A stretch of DNA of 64,000 nt from the NCBI RefSeq assembly GCF_012641265.1, contig NZ_JABAHZ010000003.1, positions 248,001 through 312,000 of the forward strand. The letters are read 5' to 3'. Positions 1 through 8,554 of this stretch are shown here, piece by piece. Source of the DNA: Chitinophaga eiseniae (GTDB lineage: Bacteria > Bacteroidota > Bacteroidia > Chitinophagales > Chitinophagaceae). The translations under genes were made by a program, and so were the position numbers. The first letter of the stretch is position 1; each line of letters opens with the position of its first letter. Under the pieces are notes generated by a model. That model did no database searches. It had not been told where the DNA came from and saw nothing but the letters and a program-made list of their open reading frames with translations.

Positions 1-73
1 TGGTTAACAAAAATTTAAGTTTCCCGTGACAGGAGCCAGGGTCATATCATTATGTTAAAAGTTAAAATAACCC

Positions 74-81
74 TAGATTTG
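74..81 (+). promoter_or_regulatory. -7 promoter element of ahcY
   Basis: TAGATTTG matches the Bacteroidota -7 consensus TAnnTTTG and lies 16 bases before the ahcY start, which would give a leader of roughly ten bases. No convincing -33 TTTG is visible at the expected distance. Confidence 0.5.
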
Positions 82-97
82 CAAAAAAGAATTCAGA

Positions 98-1426
98 ATG
101 TCAACAATAGCAAAATCAAACATTGACTTTAGCCTCGAATACAAGGTAAAAGATATGTCTCTGGCGGCCTGGGGTCGTAAAGAGATTGAACTGGCAGAAG
201 CAGAAATGCCCGGCCTGATGTCTTTAAGACAGGAATACGGTAGCAGCAAGCCATTACAGGGAGCCCGCATCGCCGGCTGTCTGCATATGACTATTCAAAC
301 AGCTGTTTTAATTGAAACCCTGGCTCACCTCGGTGCTGAGGTGCGTTGGAGTTCCTGCAACATATTCTCTACACAGGACCATGCCGCTGCTGCTATCGCC
401 GCTGCCGGTATCCCTGTATTTGCCTGGAAAGGCCTGAATGAAGCAGAATTTGACTGGTGCATTGAACAAACCCTGTTCTTTGGCAGCCCTGACCGTCCGC
501 TGAATATGATCCTCGACGATGGTGGCGATCTCACCAACATGGTATTCGACAAGTATCCTGAACTTATCCAGCATATCAAAGGATTGAGTGAAGAAACCAC
601 TACCGGCGTTCACCGCTTGTACGAGCGCATGAAAGCAGGTACTTTACCAATGCCCGCTATCAACATTAACGACTCTGTTACCAAATCTAAATTTGATAAC
701 AAATACGGTTGCCGCGAATCCTGCGTAGATGCGATCCGTCGCGCTACCGATGTGATGATTGCCGGTAAAGTAGCTGTTGTAGCTGGCTTCGGAGATGTGG
801 GTAAAGGTTCTGCTGAATCCCTGAGAGGTGCAGGTGCCCGCGTTATCGTTACTGAAATTGACCCTATCTGCGCATTACAAGCCGCTATGGAAGGTTATGA
901 AGTAAAGAAAATGAACGACGCCGTAAAAGAAGCAGATATCATCGTTACCACTACCGGTTGCCGCGATATCATCACAGGCGAACACTTCAAACTGATGAAA
1001 GATAAATGCATCGTTTCCAATATCGGTCACTTCGATATCGAAATTGATGTAGCCTGGTTAAATAAAAACTACGGTAATACCAAGGTAGAAATCAAACCAC
1101 AGGTAGATAAATATACCATCGATGGTAAAGACATTATCCTCCTGGCTGAAGGCCGCCTGGTAAACCTCGGTTGCGCTACCGGTCACCCATCTTTCGTAAT
1201 GAGTAACTCCTTCACTAACCAGGTACTGGCTCAACTGGAACTGTGGCTGCACTCAGAAAACTATAAAAACGAAGTGTATGTGCTGCCTAAACACCTGGAT
1301 GAAAAAGTAGCCCGCTTACATCTCAAGAAAATCGGCGTAGAACTGGATGTTCTCACCTCTGCTCAATCTGAATACCTCGGTATTCCTGTAGCAGGTCCGT
1401 TCAAACCTGATTATTACAGATACTAA
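98..1426 (+). CDS. ahcY: adenosylhomocysteinase
   Basis: Cytoplasmic S-adenosylhomocysteine hydrolase. It reversibly splits SAH into adenosine and homocysteine, clearing the product inhibitor of methyltransferases and returning homocysteine to the methionine cycle. The 442-residue product is full length. Visible family features are the substrate-domain stretch around residues 80-100 ([15 protein letters not shown]), the Rossmann NAD motif [12 protein letters not shown] near residue 229, and the C-terminal K-P-D-Y-Y-R-Y tail that completes the cofactor site of the neighbouring subunit. The start is the first ATG, just behind a -7 element. The gene stands alone and is followed five bases later by a large palindromic element (1437-1538) that may end its transcript. 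No SAH riboswitch is apparent upstream. Confidence 0.97.
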   Translation: MSTIAKSNIDFSLEYKVKDMSLAAWGRKEIELAEAEMPGLMSLRQEYGSSKPLQGARIAGCLHMTIQTAVLIETLAHLGAEVRWSSCNIFSTQDHAAAAIAAAGIPVFAWKGLNEAEFDWCIEQTLFFGSPDRPLNMILDDGGDLTNMVFDKYPELIQHIKGLSEETTTGVHRLYERMKAGTLPMPAININDSVTKSKFDNKYGCRESCVDAIRRATDVMIAGKVAVVAGFGDVGKGSAESLRGAGARVIVTEIDPICALQAAMEGYEVKKMNDAVKEADIIVTTTGCRDIITGEHFKLMKDKCIVSNIGHFDIEIDVAWLNKNYGNTKVEIKPQVDKYTIDGKDIILLAEGRLVNLGCATGHPSFVMSNSFTNQVLAQLELWLHSENYKNEVYVLPKHLDEKVARLHLKKIGVELDVLTSAQSEYLGIPVAGPFKPDYYRY

Positions 1427-1436
1427 GAGCCGCAAA

Positions 1437-1538
1437 GCTTAAAGCATAAAGCGAAAAGCTATTGAAGTGAATAACCTAAGCGAGTAATTATACGCGCTGA
1501 TCATTCACTTCAATAGCTTTTCGCTTTATGCTTTAAGC
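1437..1538. repeat. dispersed palindromic element, copy 1 (perfect 36-bp arms)
   Basis: Positions 1437-1472 are the exact reverse complement of 1503-1538, around a 30-base centre. The arms consist of stuttering AAAGC units (AGCTTAAAGC, ATAAAGC, GAAAAGC). Related copies lie at 13032-13130, 29357-29428 and 36132-36163. It begins about ten bases after the ahcY stop and ends about 20 bases before the -33 region of pdxJ, so it may also act as a terminator. Confidence 0.85.
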
Positions 1539-1574
1539 GCTATGCTTTTTACAGGTTGCTTACTGCTTTTTCAG

Positions 1575-1582
1575 TATTTTTG
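1575..1582 (+). promoter_or_regulatory. -7 promoter element of pdxJ, four bases before the start codon
   Basis: TATTTTTG is a perfect TAnnTTTG match and ends only four bases before the pdxJ ATG at 1587. A TTG at 1556-1558 could serve as the -33 element with a 16-base spacer. Transcription would begin at or next to the start codon, predicting a leaderless message. Confidence 0.55.
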
Positions 1583-1586
1583 CAGC

Positions 1587-2318
1587 ATGACAAAGCTGAG
1601 CGTAAACATCAACAAGTTTGCTACCCTGCGCAATGCCCGCGGTGGCAATCTTCCGGATATATTAAAAGTGGCACAGGACTGCGAACGCTTCGGTGCCGAT
1701 GGCATTACCGTTCACCCCAGGCCCGATGAACGCCATATTCGATACCAGGATGTGAGAGACCTGAAACCATTGGTCACTACAGAATTCAATATCGAGGGCT
1801 ATCCTTCGAAAGACTTTATGGACCTGGTATTGGCCGTGAAACCACACCAGTGCACCCTGGTACCAGATCCACCAGATGCCATCACCTCTAACACCGGCTG
1901 GGACACCATTGCACATCAATCACAATTAAGAGAAGTAATCGGTACATTGAAAAAAGCCGGCATCCGCGTATCCATTTTCCTCAACCCGGATGTTAGTAAA
2001 GTGGAAGGCGCTAAAAGCGCAGGAGCCGACCGCATCGAATTATACACCGGCCCTTACGCGGAAGAGTATACGAACGCACGTACACAACCACAAAACCTGC
2101 AGCTCTTCAACGATTATAAAAATACTGCTAAAGAAGCCACCGCTATTGGTTTAGACCTTAATGCAGGACATGACCTCAATCTCGATAACCTCCGCTTCTT
2201 CAAGCTCCACATTCCCCAGCTGAAAGAAGTATCTATCGGGCATGCCCTCGTTGCAGACGCCCTGTACTTCGGACTGGAAAATACCATCCAACTCTACAAG
2301 CGACAATTAACTGATTAA
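1587..2318 (+). CDS. pdxJ: pyridoxine 5'-phosphate synthase
   Basis: Last step of the DXP-dependent vitamin B6 pathway: it condenses 1-deoxy-D-xylulose 5-phosphate with 3-amino-2-oxopropyl phosphate to pyridoxine 5'-phosphate. The product is a TIM barrel of 243 residues from the chosen start, the normal size. The N-terminus (L-S-V-N-I-N, then TLRNARGG), the HPRPDERHI loop near residue 48, ELYTGPYAE near 153 and LNAGHDLNLDN near 191 are family hallmarks. An in-frame ATG at 1542 would add fifteen residues not found in the family and lies upstream of the promoter element, so 1587 is preferred. It converges on lon with a shared bidirectional terminator between. Confidence 0.96.
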   Translation: MTKLSVNINKFATLRNARGGNLPDILKVAQDCERFGADGITVHPRPDERHIRYQDVRDLKPLVTTEFNIEGYPSKDFMDLVLAVKPHQCTLVPDPPDAITSNTGWDTIAHQSQLREVIGTLKKAGIRVSIFLNPDVSKVEGAKSAGADRIELYTGPYAEEYTNARTQPQNLQLFNDYKNTAKEATAIGLDLNAGHDLNLDNLRFFKLHIPQLKEVSIGHALVADALYFGLENTIQLYKRQLTD

Positions 2319-2336
2319 GTTTAAGGCATAAAAAAA

Positions 2337-2370
2337 ACAAAACCATTCCGGTCCCCCGGAATGGTTTTGT
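2337..2370. terminator. bidirectional terminator between pdxJ and lon
   Basis: A perfect 15-bp stem (2337-2351 with 2356-2370) closes the tetraloop TCCC. An A-run lies on the left and a TTTTGT run on the right, so it can work for both converging genes. Confidence 0.9.
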
Positions 2371-2473
2371 CAACCCTTAAAACAATCAACATGAGTTCAT
2401 AGCGGGGTCACAACAAAACCGATATGAACTATATATAATTTGCCGCCATGACTGACGGCAATGTTACGCCCCT

Positions 2474-4876
2474 TTACTTCTTTAATAACGCTATTTCCAG
2501 CACTTGGTTCATTTGTTTTACATAATGAAACTTCATGCCCTTGATATAAGAAGGATTAATGTCTTTAATATCCTTCTCATTTTGCCAGCAGAGAATGATT
2601 TCCCGGATACCTGCCCTTTTGGCGGCCAGAATTTTCTCTTTGAGCCCACCTACCGGTAATACCTGTCCACGCAACGTAATTTCCCCACTCATAGCCAGGT
2701 ACGATTTCACCTTACGGCCGGAAAATACCGACGCTAACGCTGTTAGCATCGTGATACCCGCGCTCGGTCCATCTTTGGGCACTGCTCCTTCCGGTATGTG
2801 TATATGCACACTCTTGCTGGAAAACAGCTTCGGATCCAGTTTCAGCTCCACTGCATGGGACTGCAGGTAAGTAAGTGCCGTCACAGCAGATTCTTTCATC
2901 ACATTCCCCAGGTTCCCTGTCAGCTTCAAATCACCCTTTCCTTCGCTTAAGCTGCTTTCGATAAACAGGATCTCCCCTCCTACATACGTCCAGGCCAGGC
3001 CTACAGCTACTCCTGGAGGATTGCCCACTTTATAGATTTCATTGGAATAACGGGGCTTACCCAATATCCGCTGTAAATCGGCCTCTGTCAGGTTATCCGG
3101 TAACGCTTTATCCATGGCCACCTGCTTGGCCAGGTTACGCATGATGGCGGCAAACTGCCGGTCCAACTCACGTACCCCACTCTCCCGGGTATAATCCGAA
3201 ATCAGCTGCTCTATCACCGGGTTGCCGATTTTTACTTTAATATCCTTCAGGCCATGGGCATCTTTCTGCTTGGGCAACAGGTGCCGTTTGGCTATCTCTA
3301 CTTTCTCTTCTATAGAATACCCGCTCAGATCAATAATTTCCAGCCTGTCGCGCAGCGCAGGGTGAATAGAATTGATATTATTGGCAGTGGCAATAAACAA
3401 CACCTTGCTCAGGTCGTACTCCAGTTCCAGGTAGTTATCGTAGAAAGTGCCGTTCTGTTCAGGATCCAATACTTCCAGCAGGGCAGAACTAGGATCGCCC
3501 CGCATATCGTTTCCTATTTTATCAATCTCATCCAGGATCATTACCGGGTTAGATGATTTAATCTTACGGATCGACTGTACCACGCGCCCCGGCATGGCGC
3601 CGATATAGGTTTTCCGGTGACCGCGGATTTCGCTTTCATCATGCAATCCTCCTAAACTCAAACGCACATACTTGCGTCCTACCGCATTGGCAATAGAACG
3701 GCCCAGGGAGGTTTTACCAATACCCGGAGGGCCTACAAAGCACAGGATAGGCGATTTCATATCGCCTTTCAGCTTCAGTACAGCCAGGTATTCCAGTATA
3801 CGCTCTTTGATTTTTTCCATGCCATAATGGTCATGGTCCAGTATTTTCTTGGCCTTTTTCAGGTCATAACTATCCGTGGTGTATTCGTTCCATGGCAAGT
3901 CCAGCATGAGATCCAGGTGATTGTATACCACGCTGTAATCAGGGGTGCTGGGATGCATGCGCTCCAGTTTCTCAATACCTTTGGCAAAAGCTTCCGCTGC
4001 GGCAGCAGGCCACTTCTTTTCTTCAGCCTTGCGCTTCATTTCCTTCAGCTCCCGGTCATTGGCATCTCCACCCAATTCTTCCTTGATCGACTTCATCTGC
4101 TGCTGCAGGAAGTAATCCCGCTGCTGCTTGTCCAGGTCTGCCTTGGTTTTATTGGTAATTTTATTCTTCAGCTCTGCCAGCTGCAATTCTGTTTGCAGCA
4201 ATTTCATCAGTAATTCGGCCCTGGTACGCAGGTTATTGATTTCTAATAACTGCTGCTTTTCCTTCAGATCGGAATTAAGATTGGAAGAAACAAAGTGCAC
4301 CAGGAAAGAAGGATTCTCTATATTCTTCAGTATAATGCTGGCTTCAGATGGCAGGTTGGGAGATAATTGGATAATCTGCCCTGCCAGGTCTTTGATGGAA
4401 GAAATATAGGCATCAAATTCGGAATCATCTTCCGCTGCCTCATCGTGCAGTATATTGATTTTGGCTTTGAAGTAAGGATCTTCCGACACAATTTCATCTA
4501 TCTTAAAGCGCTTGCGGCCCTGGATGATAATGGTGGTACCTCCATCGGGCATTTTGATCAGCTTCACAATACGCGCTACCGTACCCACATCACTCAGATC
4601 TGTCACCGACGGATCTTCTATCGTACTGTCCTTTTGCGCTACTACACCGATCGCTTTGTCGGTTTTGTACGCATCATTTACTGCCTTTATCGATTTATCC
4701 CGGCCTACCGTAATTGGCAGCACAACACCCGGAAATAATACTGTATTTCGTAATGGTAATAATGCCAGTTCATCGGGAATCTTCTCTTCCTCCTGTCCCT
4801 CCCCATCTTCATTCAAAGGGATAATAGGCATGAACTCCATTTCATCTTCCGAATTTCCTAAATAAAATTTGTTCAT
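2474..4876 (-). CDS. lon: ATP-dependent protease Lon
   Basis: Cytoplasmic AAA+ serine protease that degrades misfolded and regulatory proteins. The 800-residue product is complete. It starts with an acidic extension (residues 10-35), then the Lon N-terminal substrate-binding domain (about 38-235), a coiled-coil linker (about 235-300), and the AAA+ module with Walker A GPPGIGKT near 385 and Walker [10 protein letters not shown] near 450. The C-terminal S16 protease domain has the catalytic serine in PKDGPSAGI near 703 and the lysine in GGLKEK near 745. It is monocistronic, converging with pdxJ. Dyad sequences upstream (4900-4908 and 4960-4979) may be stress-control sites. Confidence 0.98.
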   Translation of the reverse strand: MNKFYLGNSEDEMEFMPIIPLNEDGEGQEEEKIPDELALLPLRNTVLFPGVVLPITVGRDKSIKAVNDAYKTDKAIGVVAQKDSTIEDPSVTDLSDVGTVARIVKLIKMPDGGTTIIIQGRKRFKIDEIVSEDPYFKAKINILHDEAAEDDSEFDAYISSIKDLAGQIIQLSPNLPSEASIILKNIENPSFLVHFVSSNLNSDLKEKQQLLEINNLRTRAELLMKLLQTELQLAELKNKITNKTKADLDKQQRDYFLQQQMKSIKEELGGDANDRELKEMKRKAEEKKWPAAAAEAFAKGIEKLERMHPSTPDYSVVYNHLDLMLDLPWNEYTTDSYDLKKAKKILDHDHYGMEKIKERILEYLAVLKLKGDMKSPILCFVGPPGIGKTSLGRSIANAVGRKYVRLSLGGLHDESEIRGHRKTYIGAMPGRVVQSIRKIKSSNPVMILDEIDKIGNDMRGDPSSALLEVLDPEQNGTFYDNYLELEYDLSKVLFIATANNINSIHPALRDRLEIIDLSGYSIEEKVEIAKRHLLPKQKDAHGLKDIKVKIGNPVIEQLISDYTRESGVRELDRQFAAIMRNLAKQVAMDKALPDNLTEADLQRILGKPRYSNEIYKVGNPPGVAVGLAWTYVGGEILFIESSLSEGKGDLKLTGNLGNVMKESAVTALTYLQSHAVELKLDPKLFSSKSVHIHIPEGAVPKDGPSAGITMLTALASVFSGRKVKSYLAMSGEITLRGQVLPVGGLKEKILAAKRAGIREIILCWQNEKDIKDINPSYIKGMKFHYVKQMNQVLEIALLKK

Positions 4877-4959
4877 CTGTGATATTTAAAAAGACATTCT
4901 GTCAGACACTTCCACAAAAGTCTTCATTTTTTTAGATACTCCTACATTGTCAAGTTTGA

Positions 4960-4979
4960 TGCCAAGTGACGCTCTGGCA
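4960..4979. promoter_or_regulatory. candidate operator upstream of lon
   Basis: TGCCA at 4960-4964 and TGGCA at 4975-4979 form a 5-10-5 inverted repeat about 85 bases before the lon start. A second small palindrome, TGTCAGACA, lies at 4900-4908. Lon is usually stress induced, so a control site is plausible, but I cannot name the regulator. Confidence 0.3.
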
Positions 4980-5013
4980 GACCGCTATCAGGCCGCTTAA
5001 CCAGCTATTAGCA

Positions 5014-5062
5014 AAAAAGCAGCGAAGACAAATGTGATACACATTTGTCTTCGCTGCTTTTT
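5014..5062 (-). terminator. terminator of the barrel-protein gene at 5089
   Basis: A 23-bp perfect stem (5014-5036 with 5040-5062) closes a three-base loop. Read on the minus strand it ends in a run of T, directly after the stop codon at 5089. Confidence 0.9.
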
Positions 5063-5088
5063 ATGGAAAGCTATACTTTGCGGGATTC

Positions 5089-5700
5089 TTAGAAGCTTAC
5101 CCCTACACCCAGCTGAATGCTCTGGTTTTTCCAGTTGCTGGTGTTGGTAACGCTTTCTGCATTCTTCACATCATTGAAGCCGATGATGTAGCGGGCACTC
5201 ACGTTTACGATAGGCAGTTGTAACCATAAACCGGCAACACCGGAAATTTCACCACCTTTGAAAGCCTCATTGGCAGCACCAAATACTTTCCTGTCGCTTA
5301 CCATAGCACCAAACTGAGGTCCTACCTGCAGTTTCAGGCGCGGGGTACCTAAATCAATGTTAGCTAATAAAGGAATGCTCAGGTAGTTGAGGTTTACTTT
5401 TTTGCGGTTATCGGAAGTACTTACATTCTTGTAGATGTCGCTAAAGTTGTCGGTAGTTTCTGTTTTGGTAGAAGAGAAAATCACCTCTCCCTGTACTCCG
5501 AATCCTTTTACCAGGTTCAATTGAGCGAAACCTCCCAGGTGGTAGCCTAATTTAAATCCATCCTGAAAACCAGTTCCGTCAAGCTTTCCAAGGTTAGCAC
5601 CGCCCTTGATACCGAAGCGCAGAAACTTCGTGGTTTGGGCATTTACGGCGGTTACGGCGGTCATCGTCAGCAACGCTGCGGCGAAAAACAGTTTTTTCAT
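5089..5700 (-). CDS. PorT-like outer-membrane beta-barrel protein
   Basis: Predicted outer-membrane protein of 203 residues. Residues 1-21 form a signal peptide (K-K, hydrophobic stretch, cleavage after V-N-A). The rest alternates hydrophobic and polar residues and is rich in glycine, as in eight-stranded barrels (GIKGGANLGKL near 32-42), and ends in the aromatic V-G-V-S-F that marks barrel C-termini. This fits the Bacteroidota OMP_b-brl_2/PorT-like group. Specific function unknown. It has its own strong terminator and is separated from the next minus-strand gene by about 110 bases, so it is probably transcribed alone. Confidence 0.8.
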   Translation of the reverse strand: MKKLFFAAALLTMTAVTAVNAQTTKFLRFGIKGGANLGKLDGTGFQDGFKLGYHLGGFAQLNLVKGFGVQGEVIFSSTKTETTDNFSDIYKNVSTSDNRKKVNLNYLSIPLLANIDLGTPRLKLQVGPQFGAMVSDRKVFGAANEAFKGGEISGVAGLWLQLPIVNVSARYIIGFNDVKNAESVTNTSNWKNQSIQLGVGVSF

Positions 5701-5812
5701 AAATCTTGAATTGTTAGTAATGGTTAAAATATAGACGTCCCAGGGAAACGTTACCCCTATTTTGTAATTACGATTTCCGTAATTACAAATTCCGTGCTAT
5801 TTGTTAAAAAAA

Positions 5813-6721
5813 TCAAAAACTGTAGGCCATACGGGCAGTGAAGTAACTCATAATCCCCTGATCCACACCGGTGAAAGGCTTGAAAACAGTGAAGGCGGGA
5901 GCCAGGTTAAAGCGACCAATAAAATACGATAAATTGAGGGTAAGATCCAGGGCGCGGGGTGCAAATTCGGTGTGATCTTCAAAATTCAGCTCTTTTCCCG
6001 GGTGCTTTACCAGCTTACTCAGCTTGGGAGAGCGGGTAATATATTGAAATGCTTTGAGATTGCTGTAGTAGTTGGCGGTGCCCATCGTGAAGTTAACGGA
6101 AGGGGTGAGCATCAATACATCCATACGGCCTAATACACCCGTGAACATGAACGGATGCCTTACCGATACGATGGTATTGAAATCGTTGCCCCGCAGGGTT
6201 TCTCTTTTGTGCATACCTTCAGACACGTCCTTTCCCCAGCCATAATCCAGGCTCACACCAGGTTGCAGCCACCAGCGGCGATAATAGAAATAAGTAAATA
6301 CTTCATTCCGGATAGGCGTAGCAGGCACATCTGTCGAATCGGCAAACAGGTAGCGGGTATAGGAAATACCAGTGAGGAAATCTTTGTTTTTCGTATAGTC
6401 ATAACCGGCAGTCAGATCCCATTCAAACCACGGCTGATGATCTGAATTGAAAAGATAATAAGCGCTAACGCTTGCATATACACCGCTTTTATGATAATAA
6501 CTCAGAGAGGGAGCTACAAATGTTTTTAAAACAATTGGCAACTCAAAGTTGGTGACTTTACTACCGTAAGCAGGATTATTACCATACCCAACGCCCACCA
6601 CCACTTCGCTCTTTTGCTGCTTCTGCAGCAATGAGTCCAGCTGTTTCTCCAGCTCTGCTAAAGTCTGTCCGGTTGCAACACGGCTACATAGCAACAGGAA
6701 CGTTAAGAAGTATAGGCGCAT
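5813..6721 (-). CDS. secreted probable outer-membrane protein, function unknown
   Basis: 302 residues with a signal peptide (hydrophobic LYFLTFLLLC, cleavage near A-T-G-Q at about 19). A short coiled-coil stretch follows (about 20-40, leucine/lysine/glutamine rich), then a long region of alternating aromatic and polar residues with Y-F-Y-Y-R-R-W-W near 147, ending in A-Y-S-F. This looks like a 12- to 14-stranded outer-membrane barrel. I do not recognise a named family. It lies downstream of the metallophosphoesterase gene on the same strand with a hairpin between (6764-6804). Confidence 0.65.
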   Translation of the reverse strand: MRLYFLTFLLLCSRVATGQTLAELEKQLDSLLQKQQKSEVVVGVGYGNNPAYGSKVTNFELPIVLKTFVAPSLSYYHKSGVYASVSAYYLFNSDHQPWFEWDLTAGYDYTKNKDFLTGISYTRYLFADSTDVPATPIRNEVFTYFYYRRWWLQPGVSLDYGWGKDVSEGMHKRETLRGNDFNTIVSVRHPFMFTGVLGRMDVLMLTPSVNFTMGTANYYSNLKAFQYITRSPKLSKLVKHPGKELNFEDHTEFAPRALDLTLNLSYFIGRFNLAPAFTVFKPFTGVDQGIMSYFTARMAYSF

Positions 6722-6763
6722 GTTTCAAAAGTACTGGCTGCAAGATAAGAGTAATTCAGTATT

Positions 6764-6804
6764 TAACACCCCCTATCCCGTGAATAAGGGGAATAGGGGG
6801 TTAA
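6764..6804. other. hairpin between two minus-strand genes
   Basis: CCCCCTAT at 6769-6776 pairs with ATAGGGGG at 6793-6800, extended by TTAA on both sides with one bulge. There is no clear T-run, so it is a weak terminator or an RNA-processing hairpin between the metallophosphoesterase gene and the gene at 5813. Confidence 0.45.
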
Positions 6805-6833
6805 ACAGCGCTTTTCTGTCGGCCGGCCAGAAA

Positions 6834-8105
6834 TCAGGTCAGATCTATCACTGTAATCTCCGGCAATATGCCTACCCGCCCCGGGTACCCGAGGAAACCG
6901 AATCCACGGTTAACGTACAGGAACTGGTCGCCTTTCTTATATAATCCGGCCCATTGTTTATAAAAGTACTGTGCCGGGCTCCATTTTAAGCCAGGGATTT
7001 CCACGCCAAACTGCATACCGTGGGTATGACCGGCGAGGGTCAGGGAAATGTCGGGATATTCCGGGCGCACCTGTGCATCCCAATGGGTGGGGTCGTGCGA
7101 CATCAATATTTTAAACGGAATGTCTGCCACGCCTTCGTAGGCCCGTTTCAGGTCACCATAGCGGGGAAAACGCTTAATGGAACTCCAGTTTTCTACCCCG
7201 ATCAGGGCTATTTTTTCACCACCGCGCTCCAGTACTACGTTTTCGTTCATCATCAGTTTCCATCCCAGCTCTCCGTGTAATGCCTTCACCTGGTCCAGGT
7301 TAGCATGCTGCATAGCGCTATAGCCGTTGGGCGTTTTGTCGGGCCAGGGGTAATAATCGCCATAGTCGTGGTTGCCCAGGGTAGAATACACGCCCATAGG
7401 CGCTTTTACTTCCCTGAATACATCCATCCAATCGGTCATTTCCACGGCCCGGTCGTTGACCAGGTCGCCGGTAAACAGCACCAGGTCGGGCTTTTGATCG
7501 TTGATCATCTTAATACCCTTGAGTACGGCCTCCCGGTTGGCGAAGCTGCCGGAATGGATATCGGATATCTGCACAATGCGCATGCCCCTGAAAGTGTTGG
7601 GCAGGTGCTTGAAACCCATTTTAATCCGGTGGATGCGGTAATTGTATTTATTGGAAAACCCATATACCAGCGACGCAAAGAGGGTACCTCCTGCAATGAG
7701 GCCCAGGCGATTGAGGAACTGGGAGCGGGTGAGTCCGCTCACTACCCCGCTGCCATCCGGTACGGCTGGTGTGCTACCGGAAAAACGGCGAATGATCCAT
7801 ACCACCCCTCTCCGGAGGTCGTCGATCAATAAAAACACGGATACCAGGAGTTTGGCTACCACCAGGCCCATAAAAATGGCCATGAGGTAGGATTTTAACA
7901 CGGGCGGCCAGCTATGCCAGTTGATATAGGGCAACAGGGCCACCATCAGGAGGCAGCTGATTGAAATAAACCAGTAAATGGTATAGGTAATGTTCCGGAC
8001 CCGTGGAGCCGACATATAGACCATGGCTCTGATGGCCTGGAAAACGTAAATATCTAACAACAGCAGAAAAAAAATCAGAATAATAGAGTTTAACCCGGGT
8101 CGCAT
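6834..8105 (-). CDS. membrane-anchored metallophosphoesterase
   Basis: Calcineurin-like phosphoesterase of the YkuE/YaeI type, 423 residues. The N-terminal third holds about four hydrophobic helices (near residues 6-26, 44-64, 73-95 and 131-150). The catalytic domain follows with every metal-binding motif: D-x-H in QISDIHSGS near 182, GDL near 217, GNHDYGDYY near 246, SHDPTHW near 338 and GHTHG near 360. The second D-Y-Y-P-W after the GNHD box is typical of membrane members, some of which act on lipid-linked phosphates; the true substrate here is unknown. The start ATG at 8105 has no competitor. Confidence 0.88.
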   Translation of the reverse strand: MRPGLNSIILIFFLLLLDIYVFQAIRAMVYMSAPRVRNITYTIYWFISISCLLMVALLPYINWHSWPPVLKSYLMAIFMGLVVAKLLVSVFLLIDDLRRGVVWIIRRFSGSTPAVPDGSGVVSGLTRSQFLNRLGLIAGGTLFASLVYGFSNKYNYRIHRIKMGFKHLPNTFRGMRIVQISDIHSGSFANREAVLKGIKMINDQKPDLVLFTGDLVNDRAVEMTDWMDVFREVKAPMGVYSTLGNHDYGDYYPWPDKTPNGYSAMQHANLDQVKALHGELGWKLMMNENVVLERGGEKIALIGVENWSSIKRFPRYGDLKRAYEGVADIPFKILMSHDPTHWDAQVRPEYPDISLTLAGHTHGMQFGVEIPGLKWSPAQYFYKQWAGLYKKGDQFLYVNRGFGFLGYPGRVGILPEITVIDLT

Positions 8106-8232
8106 TATGAATTTTTAATATAGTTTATAACCAGATGGCAATTTAGCGCAAGTAAACTGGTCGAAAAAGTTAAAACAGGTCTTGCAAGTATATAGACGAA
8201 TAACAAGGAGAAGAATTGTATGTTTTATTTTT

Positions 8233-8262
8233 TTTGTTAAGTTAGGGGAAACAGTACATTTG
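8233..8262 (+). promoter_or_regulatory. Bacteroidota promoter with both elements
   Basis: TTTG at 8233-8236, an 18-base spacer, then TACATTTG at 8255-8262. This is the best plus-strand -33/-7 pair I see in the window. Transcription should begin near 8268 and run into three hairpins almost 290 bases before the next coding start. Confidence 0.6.
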
Positions 8263-8267
8263 CTGGC

Positions 8268-8400
8268 TGACCGGTTAGCGAAGATAACTTTAATATTTTA
8301 ATAATATATTAGTCATGCGGAGGCCGAAACCGGCTAAAAATTAACCCGTTAACAGAGGACGGGAGCCTGTTCTGCGAACAGTTTGTGTATAAATAAATAT
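8268..8400 (+). ncRNA. candidate structured RNA or long leader, unidentified
   Basis: Downstream of the promoter at 8233-8262 lie three local hairpins: GCCG/CGGC with an AAAC loop (8323-8334), CCCGT/ACGGG with a nine-base loop (8345-8363), and CTGTTC/GAACAG with a TGC loop (8367-8381) followed by TTTGTG. I cannot match it to SRP RNA, 6S RNA, tmRNA, RNase P or a known riboswitch. It may be a small RNA or the start of the UPF0173 leader. Confidence 0.3.
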
Positions 8401-8431
8401 ACTGCAGCACCCGATTTTTATGTAATCGTTG

Positions 8432-8439
8432 TATTTTTG
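8432..8439 (+). promoter_or_regulatory. -7 element of the UPF0173 gene
   Basis: TATTTTTG is a perfect TAnnTTTG match 115 bases before the start. It would give a leader of about 105 bases that includes a short hairpin near 8502-8517. Confidence 0.45.
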
Positions 8440-8554
8440 TCCGATTGAGCTACTTTTAATCGTTACTTTTAAATATAAGGCGTAGATTAATTACCAGCTA
8501 CGGGACGATTTATCGTCCGCCATTGGTGGGTGGTTTTATTCAAATGAATTGATT

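Larger units (their letters stand above)
8106..8554. other. 449-base intergenic region with promoters and hairpins
   Basis: The gap between the divergent metallophosphoesterase and UPF0173 genes holds no convincing open frame. It contains a strong promoter (8233-8262), three consecutive hairpins (8323-8334, 8345-8363, 8367-8381), a second -7 element (8432-8439) and a hairpin GGACGA/TCGTCC near 8502-8517, about 40 bases before the gene. Confidence 0.7.

Noticed and set aside
1..97. SAH or SAM riboswitch in front of ahcY
   Set aside because: The short AT-rich leader has no matching stems; a simple promoter explains it.
8311..8381. Known RNA family (SRP, 6S, tmRNA, hammerhead) in the hairpin cluster
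   Set aside because: None of the conserved cores of these families is present, so it is reported only as an unidentified structured region.
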